DNA from: CAWAMR01 sp963783095
GTDB lineage: Bacteria > Planctomycetota > Planctomycetia > Gemmatales > Gemmataceae
Direction: 5' to 3'
Assembly: GCA_963783095.1 (NCBI GenBank)
Contig: CAWAMR010000002.1
Coordinates: 558,001-622,000, forward strand
Length of the DNA: 64,000 bases
Part shown: positions 58,406-64,000 of the stretch, one piece after another
Numbering within the stretch: position 1 is the first letter of the stretch
Layout: the number at the start of each line of letters is the position of its first letter
The notes under the pieces: model-generated
The model's database searches: none
Seen by the model: the letters and a program-made list of their open reading frames with translations, nothing else
Told to the model about the DNA's origin: nothing
Translations under genes and position numbers: made by a program

Positions 58406-60385
58406 TCAATCGTTGGGGACTGGCTGACGAGCTCCGCGCTTTTCAGAGATTGGCAATCGCTTCTTGCTATACTTGCCGCCAACTCTAGTAGAAATGAGAT
58501 GATCCTCAGCCATCAATCCCAAAAGAGACATGGTGAGCGCCTCTTCAGAACGGAACATTTTGTCCACAGTTTGAGAAGCAATAATGCTTTTCAGATGTTC
58601 CGAGTGCGCAATTTTACTTACTGCTACTTGGCCGTAGACTTGGATTACGTCCTTTGCAATTTCTTCCGCATGGTGATCTGCGTATTGAGATTGCCAATGC
58701 TCGATGATCGAAATGAGGACAGGGTGATCGACGTTTATCAGGACAACGCCTTCCGGGTAATCCGGGTCTTTAGGTTGCCATGCCGCAAGAATGCCCGGTC
58801 CAACAGCATCAGCTCCGACTGTTCGGTAACTTGGTAGGCCGCCTTCGATAGGCGATAATTCACCTTGAAGCGAACCACACGATTTGCCGGATCGTGCTGA
58901 TGGCGCAAGTGTGCGTGGAGTTCGGCTGCTTCCAGCACCGCCTTGACCACCACTAGCTCCTGGATTGATTTTACGTTTGCGGATAGGAGGGTGGATTGGC
59001 GTGGTGCCATCCGCGTCAAACGACGTTCCGCCGTTCAACTTGGCCACAAGACGAGAAATCCTCCACCTTGACCCAAACTTATCGGCCAGTTTTTCTCGCC
59101 ATTCCTCATCCGTAACCGTACCTGCGTCTCCTTGACGACAGGATCGCAAGGCTTGAACCAGCTCATTGGGCATTTGTTCGGCAAATTCGGCAGCCCAATC
59201 GTTGATTGGCAGTGGACCACCAGCGGATTTCCCACCACGAATAAGTAGTGAATTTCGATCCGTTTTGGGGTACACTCCCCCCTTGCCGTCCGCTTCAACA
59301 ACTGGACGCACGACAAGCCACAGTCGAGAACGAATGGAGCTTTCGCTGATACCGAAAGATCGATAAGTCGAATGGTGGGATGTTAAATCATAGAGTTCGT
59401 TCTTGTAAAGAGCCCCGATATATCCCCCAATAGAAGCATAAGAATGAACCTTCGGACGCTCCCCTTCCCATAAGTACCAATCAACATTCGTGCCATCTTT
59501 AAGTCCAACCGTCCCCTTAGCTCCAACTTTTCCTATGCCCTGGCGTTCGCTCTGGTAGTCAACAAAATATTTGGCACCTTCGATTCTACGGGTGTTTGTT
59601 CGGCGCTCATGGCGTGCATTTTTCGTCCAATCATGTGCCATTTTGTTCGAAATTGGCCATAAAGATTTGTCAGCGTTTCTGAGCTCATCGACGTAAACCT
59701 CAATATTGCTAGGTATCTCCCAGATTCGGCGGTTCAGAAAACTCGAAATCCCTTTAATGTCAGTCTCGTTCCGAGTGGGGTCACCTTCAACAGTGTTCGC
59801 CGTGGCGTTATTGCCAAGAAGCACCACGACTGTTCCATGATCTTCGATCCAGTCCGGTTTGATTGTTGACCAATCACATCCGTGTGTAGCATCTTCGTAT
59901 GGGTCGTACACACCTTCAAGGGAAGTGGTACCATTTGGTCCTTCGCAAGATTCTAGTTTTAAGCCGTACTCCCCAGTTTTGGGATTTCGAGCAACCCAAA
60001 TCATTGAAGCATCGCCATCGACCCATGAAATTACAACCATCCCATACTGATTCCACGGGAGTAGAGATGTCTTGGCACCCACTCCGAAATTCTCGTGAGC
60101 TCCGCCGATTGGTTTGCCGCTACCGCCAAAAGTGTTGAAAAACTCGACGAGTTTATCCGCGGTCATTCCAGAACCGTTGTCAGCGATCAACCGACGATAA
60201 ACGCCTTGAGATTCGACCGCCTGCCACTCAACACCAAATTCAACTTTGGTAGCCCCAGCCTCAACAGCGTTAATATAGCTCTCTCGTACCCACTGAAATT
60301 GACTTCCTTCGCGGTAAGTTCGCTCAATGAAGTGTTGGGTTCCTGCCGTTTTCATAGGCAGGATCTCCGCAGAAGTGCGCGGCAT
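58406..60385 (-). CDS. Standalone GHKL (HSP90/MORC-like) ATPase
   Basis: 659 aa. N box WVRESYINAVEAGATK (catalytic Glu35, Asn39), G1 box IADNGSGMTADKL (Asp69), G2 box ENFGVGAKTSLLPWNQYG (G101-S107) mark an HSP90-type ATP site, followed by a long transducer-like region (NADKSLWPISNK, VGLKDGTNVDWYLWEGER, GISESSIRSRLWLVVRPVVE) and a C-terminal helical part (EHWQSQYADHHAEEIAKDVI). It is not a histidine kinase (no DHp), MutL (no C-terminal nuclease) or classical HtpG by length or motifs. Lone GHKL proteins of this size occur in phage-defence and MORC-like contexts, but no partner is visible, so the function is open. Its frame is intact. Confidence 0.75.
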   Translation of the reverse strand: MPRTSAEILPMKTAGTQHFIERTYREGSQFQWVRESYINAVEAGATKVEFGVEWQAVESQGVYRRLIADNGSGMTADKLVEFFNTFGGSGKPIGGAHENFGVGAKTSLLPWNQYGMVVISWVDGDASMIWVARNPKTGEYGLKLESCEGPNGTTSLEGVYDPYEDATHGCDWSTIKPDWIEDHGTVVVLLGNNATANTVEGDPTRNETDIKGISSFLNRRIWEIPSNIEVYVDELRNADKSLWPISNKMAHDWTKNARHERRTNTRRIEGAKYFVDYQSERQGIGKVGAKGTVGLKDGTNVDWYLWEGERPKVHSYASIGGYIGALYKNELYDLTSHHSTYRSFGISESSIRSRLWLVVRPVVEADGKGGVYPKTDRNSLLIRGGKSAGGPLPINDWAAEFAEQMPNELVQALRSCRQGDAGTVTDEEWREKLADKFGSRWRISRLVAKLNGGTSFDADGTTPIHPPIRKRKINPGASGGQGGAGSSRTPRTLAPSARSGKSCGSLQGELSPIEGGLPSYRTVGADAVGPGILAAWQPKDPDYPEGVVLINVDHPVLISIIEHWQSQYADHHAEEIAKDVIQVYGQVAVSKIAHSEHLKSIIASQTVDKMFRSEEALTMSLLGLMAEDHLISTRVGGKYSKKRLPISEKRGARQPVPND

Positions 60386-60670
60386 GATTGGACTCGCTTG
60401 TTGTCCAAGGCACAGCTTGCCTTGAAAGTTGGCCTAGGACAAAGTGCCCTAGACGATAATGAGTATATTCGCGCGACTGCAGAAATGGCAAGTATTTTTC
60501 TTGAGATATTCATTTCTTGCAATCCTTTGATGTGCTGATTGGATTGGTTGTTGGATGGCCTCCACTTCTGAATAATCACTCTCGTTCATGAGTCGAGCCG
60601 CCCATGGAAAGGGGTTTTTGTGCAGGCTTAGGTAAAAAAAGTTCAGCACCAGCCCACCTACAAAACTAAT

Positions 60671-63600
60671 TTACGCCGATTGGCGCAGCAGAGGTGCTTC
60701 GGTGGCATTGTCAGCCACGAACTGAACCAGTTTCTCCCATGCGCCACTATCGGCAGGCACCTCTGCGCTGACCCGATCCAGTTCTTCCAGCAGCGCAGTC
60801 ACGCTTGGATAGAGTGCGATTGGAACCCCTTCCGGGGTCTCCGCTCCCAGACCGGTCAATATCGCAACCAATCCCTCCGGAAACGCCTTCTTTCCTTTGC
60901 GCTTCGGTGCGGACTGCATCCAGGCCAGTGCGATGTGGCCCAACGCCAGCAAGTCATCCTCGGCAGAGGGTTCGCGGGAAGTAGCCAGTGCAGGTTGAAG
61001 CCAGGGCGGTTCGCCCAGGCCGGTGATCTTCAATACGCCCTCGCGCGTCAGCACAAACGAATCGGCAGTGAGCCGGCCATGAACCAGTCCCGATTGATGC
61101 GCGGTGTGCAATCCCAGCGCCGCCTGGGAAACCAGTCGATACCACACTCCGGGCAGACCCGCTTGCGGTGGAAATTCGCCGCCGGACAGGCCGCGTAACG
61201 ATTCCTGCACCACCGCGGGCCGGCCGTTGATGTCCAGTACTTCCAGCGTCGCGGCGATGTTCGGGTGCGCAATGTCGCGCACGGCCGTGAATCGTTGCCG
61301 ATATTCGTCCGGATGCACGGCATCCTGCATCTCGGACTCGCCCAGATGACGAAGAATACAATTGCCTTCATCGCTCGATTTTGCCGGCCTTTTTTCGGTG
61401 TTGCTGAGTCGGGGATCGAAGACGCGGTAAATCGCCTCGCGCACTGTCGATGGGAGCCGATCGATGATGTGGAAACGACCCAGCACCAGTCCGTCAAAGT
61501 TGTCGGACTCGATGAGTGCAAGCTGGTAGAGACTCAAGAAGCCGCCATCGAGCAGCACCGTTCGTAAGGGTCGATGCTGGCGTCGGGACTCGTTCCACAA
61601 GGCGATCAAGGTATCTTGATCGACCAGTTCGAGCGCTTGCAACAACTCGCCGAGCTTTCGGTCGGCCGGATCGAGATCGTCGGCCAGGCTGAGGATTGTT
61701 TGATCCTGCGCGGGCTCTTGCGAATCGACTACCTCGGTCGCCAGTGGAACCGTCATCGGCAGGACCGGCATATCCTCTTCGATGGAATTGTCGGTTCGTT
61801 GGGTCGTGGTATGCTGCACCAGTTCGCGGATTTTCTTGCGATACCAGTCGCGCATGTCGCCCAGATGGCGTTCCATTTCGCCGCGCTTCTCGGCGACCAC
61901 TTGCTGCTGAACCTGAATTTCCTCGACCTTCTTGGCCAGATTTTGCAGAGGTGGCTTCAACTTCCTTCTCGCGACGCTCCAGACGATTTTCGCCGAGCGT
62001 GAGCGATTTCTTCATCTCGGAGAAGCGCCCCTGCCATTCCATCAGTTGCTGCCGGAAGGATGTCACGGCCAGGCGATGCTCACCACGGGACCGACCGATC
62101 GCGGCTTCTTGTTGCTGTAATCGTTCCAACTCGGACTGGACTTGCGCGAAGCGATTCGAGATCTTCCTGGCTTTGGCGGGCATAGGCGTGCATCTCGGCC
62201 AGTTGACCCCGCAGCGTCTCCCGGCTCGCCAGCGTGCGATCGAGCGTTGACTGGGTTCGCTGTTCCAGGTCTGGAACCTGCTGCAGCAACTCGGTTGCTT
62301 GACGGGCCAGTTCTTCGCGCAACAACTCCAGTTCTCGTTTCGCTCGTTGCGTTTGCTCCTCGGCCCTGCGCTGTTCGTCTTCCCACTGGAAACGAGTTTC
62401 TTCCAGGACTCGACGCTGATCGGCGAGAGCCTGTTCCCGTTGTTGCAGTTGTTCCGTGCGTCGTTGAAATTCCGCGTCGCGGGCTGCTAGCTCACCGGAC
62501 CATCCCTCAACATCCTGACGATGCGCATCGGCGTCGGTTCGGAGTTTCTCCAGCGCATCGACCTGCTGGCCGAGGAACTGTCCTTGCGCTTCCAGTTCCT
62601 TGGCGCGCTCTTCCAGTTGGCGATGCTGGATGTTCAATTCTTCCGATCGACGCTGGAGCTGATCTTGCAGCAACTCGCGCGCTTCGGAAGACATCGATAG
62701 CGTGGCCTCGCGCTGTCGCATCGCCTCCCGGTCGGCTTCCAGGCGTTCTTGCTGTTGCCGGCATTGTTCCAGACGAGCGGTGACGAGGGCTTCTCGTTCG
62801 GTAAGTTGGGCCGATCGAAGATCGAGTTCTTCACCGACCTGGCGCAAGCGGGCATCCTCGGCCACAAGTTGCTGCTGCAAATCCCGGAGCCGTTGAACTG
62901 CCTGTTGAAGAATCTCGGAGCGCTCGGCGAAGACGCGCTGCGTGTCGGTTTGGCCGTGTTGCTCGTGAACCATCTGTTCGCGGACGCGCTCAGCTTCAAC
63001 GAGTTTTTGCTGGGCCTCTTGCGCCTGTTCGTCGAGGCGAGAGCGTTCCTGGGCGATCCGGGTCGACTCGACGTGCACTTCCTCGCGGATATGCTCGAGG
63101 CGGGTTCGCAGCGCTGCCAGCGCCACTTGCTGGCCTTCGATCTGGCCGGCCCGCTCGTTCAATTTGGCTTCGCGCTGATCGAGTTCAGTGCGCTGTTTTG
63201 CCTGACGCTGGTCTTCGGCCCGGAACTGTTCCGAACGGGCGTCCATTTGCAGAATCTGGCCTTCGAGATCGCGGGTATCGCGCTGGAACTGTTCAAAGCG
63301 ATGGTCGATTTCCATCGCGCGCACCTGCAGTTGTTTTTCCTTCTGCTCCAGGGAGACCGAGCGGCGATCCAGACGGACAAGATCGGCTTGATACTGGGCC
63401 AGCAACGTGTCGATGGTAGCGCGGTCGGTGAGCAGTTGCTTTTCCTTGCGCAGGAGTTCTGCCTCGCGGTTTACCAGGTGCTGTTCGCGCTGCCGATCGC
63501 GATCGGTTTCGCTCAGCCGATTTAGCGAGATGCCCTCTTTCTCCCGCTGCAGCTCCGCCGCCCGCGCGTCCAGTTCCTCACGACGGGCATCGAGGAGGCG

Positions 63601-64000
63601 ATCGCGGTCGGCGAGTTCGCGCAGGCGAGGCTCGTGCTGGCGCAGCTCTTCTTCGATTTGCTGTTTCTTCTCGCGCAACTGGATGGCGGCTTCGCGCAAG
63701 CCGAGTTGAAAGCGATCGAGTTCCTCCGCACGCTGGCGGTGCCGGGCAATGACTTCGCGCTCGATTTGGTCGCGCAGTCCGGAGAAGCCCCGATCGCCCT
63801 GTTCGCGGTAAAGGCGTAACTCTTGCTCGGCCTGTTCTCGACGCTGTTGCAGGTCCGCCTCGAAGGCCTGCCGGCGCTGGGCGAACTCCGATTCAAGTTG
63901 TTCCTCGCGCTGTTGAATGCGGTCGTTGCTCAGGCGAATGGAATCCTGCACCCGCGAGAGTTCGCCGCGCTTTTCGCCGAAGCGTTCGTGCAACTCGCGG
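60671..64000 (-). CDS. Giant coiled-coil protein with C-terminal pseudokinase domain, partial, two frameshifts
   Basis: It continues beyond the window end at its N-terminus. Over 600 residues of Glu/Gln/Arg-rich coiled coil (LREKKQQIEEELRQHEPRLR, ALAALRTRLEHIREEVHVES) are followed after shifts near 62155 and 61945 by more coil, then a kinase-like fold of about 260 aa: LGRFHIIDRLPSTVREAIYR, a HRD-equivalent HGRLTADSFVL and a DFG-equivalent ITGLGEPPW. Catalytic Asp residues are missing in both motifs, so it is a pseudokinase. Planctomycetes carry similar coiled-coil/kinase-like proteins; a structural or scaffolding role is inferred. Confidence 0.75.

Overview
The window looks like a chromosome segment of a planctomycete, most likely of the Gemmata/Gemmatales type. 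The evidence is the gene content: the DUF1549/DUF1553 (PSD1) cytochrome plus DUF1501 pair, PVC-type heme-binding CxxCH protein, TIGR02996 leader domains, several PknB-type Ser/Thr kinases with an adjacent ECF sigma factor, a BBP7-type beta-barrel and a GH3-family protein. GC is in the mid to high fifties and intergenic DNA is crowded with palindromic repeats. About twenty genes, including housekeeping ones (lipA, mscL, pfkA, the sigma factor, tRNA-linked neighbours), are interrupted by one-base frameshifts while the conserved sequence continues in the next frame. This looks like assembly indel error rather than mass pseudogene formation, so I give each such gene as one span and say where it shifts.

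Layout. 1-2.1 kb: edge-truncated ISKra4-type transposase, hairpins, a tiny lipoprotein and an inositol-monophosphatase-family enzyme. 2.2-13.6 kb: PSD1, DUF1501, an ECF sigma factor overlapping a receptor-like Ser/Thr kinase, a CotH-PVC-heme fusion and a small membrane protein. 13.8-18.5 kb: NagA and two further Ser/Thr kinases. 18.7-21.9 kb: a HNH endonuclease plus AAA ATPase pair resembling the Septu (PtuAB) defence system, behind a TIGR02996-FGE-sulfatase protein. 22-31.6 kb: CbiX-like chelatase, lipoprotein, BBP7 barrel, NAD-dependent epimerase, RluA pseudouridine synthase, a 20-repeat TPR protein and small unknown genes. 31.7-34.2 kb: a tight lipB-lipA-lipoyl-like-tmk operon. 34.6-47 kb: glycosyltransferase 39, HEAT-repeat protein, secreted hydrolase, zinc-ribbon membrane protein, phosphofructokinase, an IS200-like transposase beside a REP-like palindrome, rRNA methyltransferase and sulfotransferase.

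47.4-47.9 kb holds the most striking element: an initiator tRNA-Met (CAU) gene split in the anticodon loop by a 371-nt group I intron whose P3, P4, P7, P8 and P9 helices can be traced, with promoter and terminator. 48-51 kb: a lipoprotein, a DKNYY-receiver fusion lacking the phospho-acceptor Asp, and a TPR protein. 51.2-53.2 kb: a 523-aa unclassified gene inside a pair of about 40-bp inverted repeats, a candidate mobile element. 53.3-58.4 kb: mscL, an alpha/beta hydrolase overlapping a PmtA-like methyltransferase, GH3, and small antitoxin-like, HTH and zinc-ribbon genes. 58.4-64 kb: a standalone GHKL (HSP90/MORC-like) ATPase and the 3' part of a giant coiled-coil protein with a pseudokinase tail.

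Intergenic repeats fall into families: REP-like palindromes with a CCCAGGGT core, 7-8-bp tandem units with a reverse-complement partner, and about 125-185-bp MITE-like elements, the longer two with visible TIRs. None is a CRISPR array.
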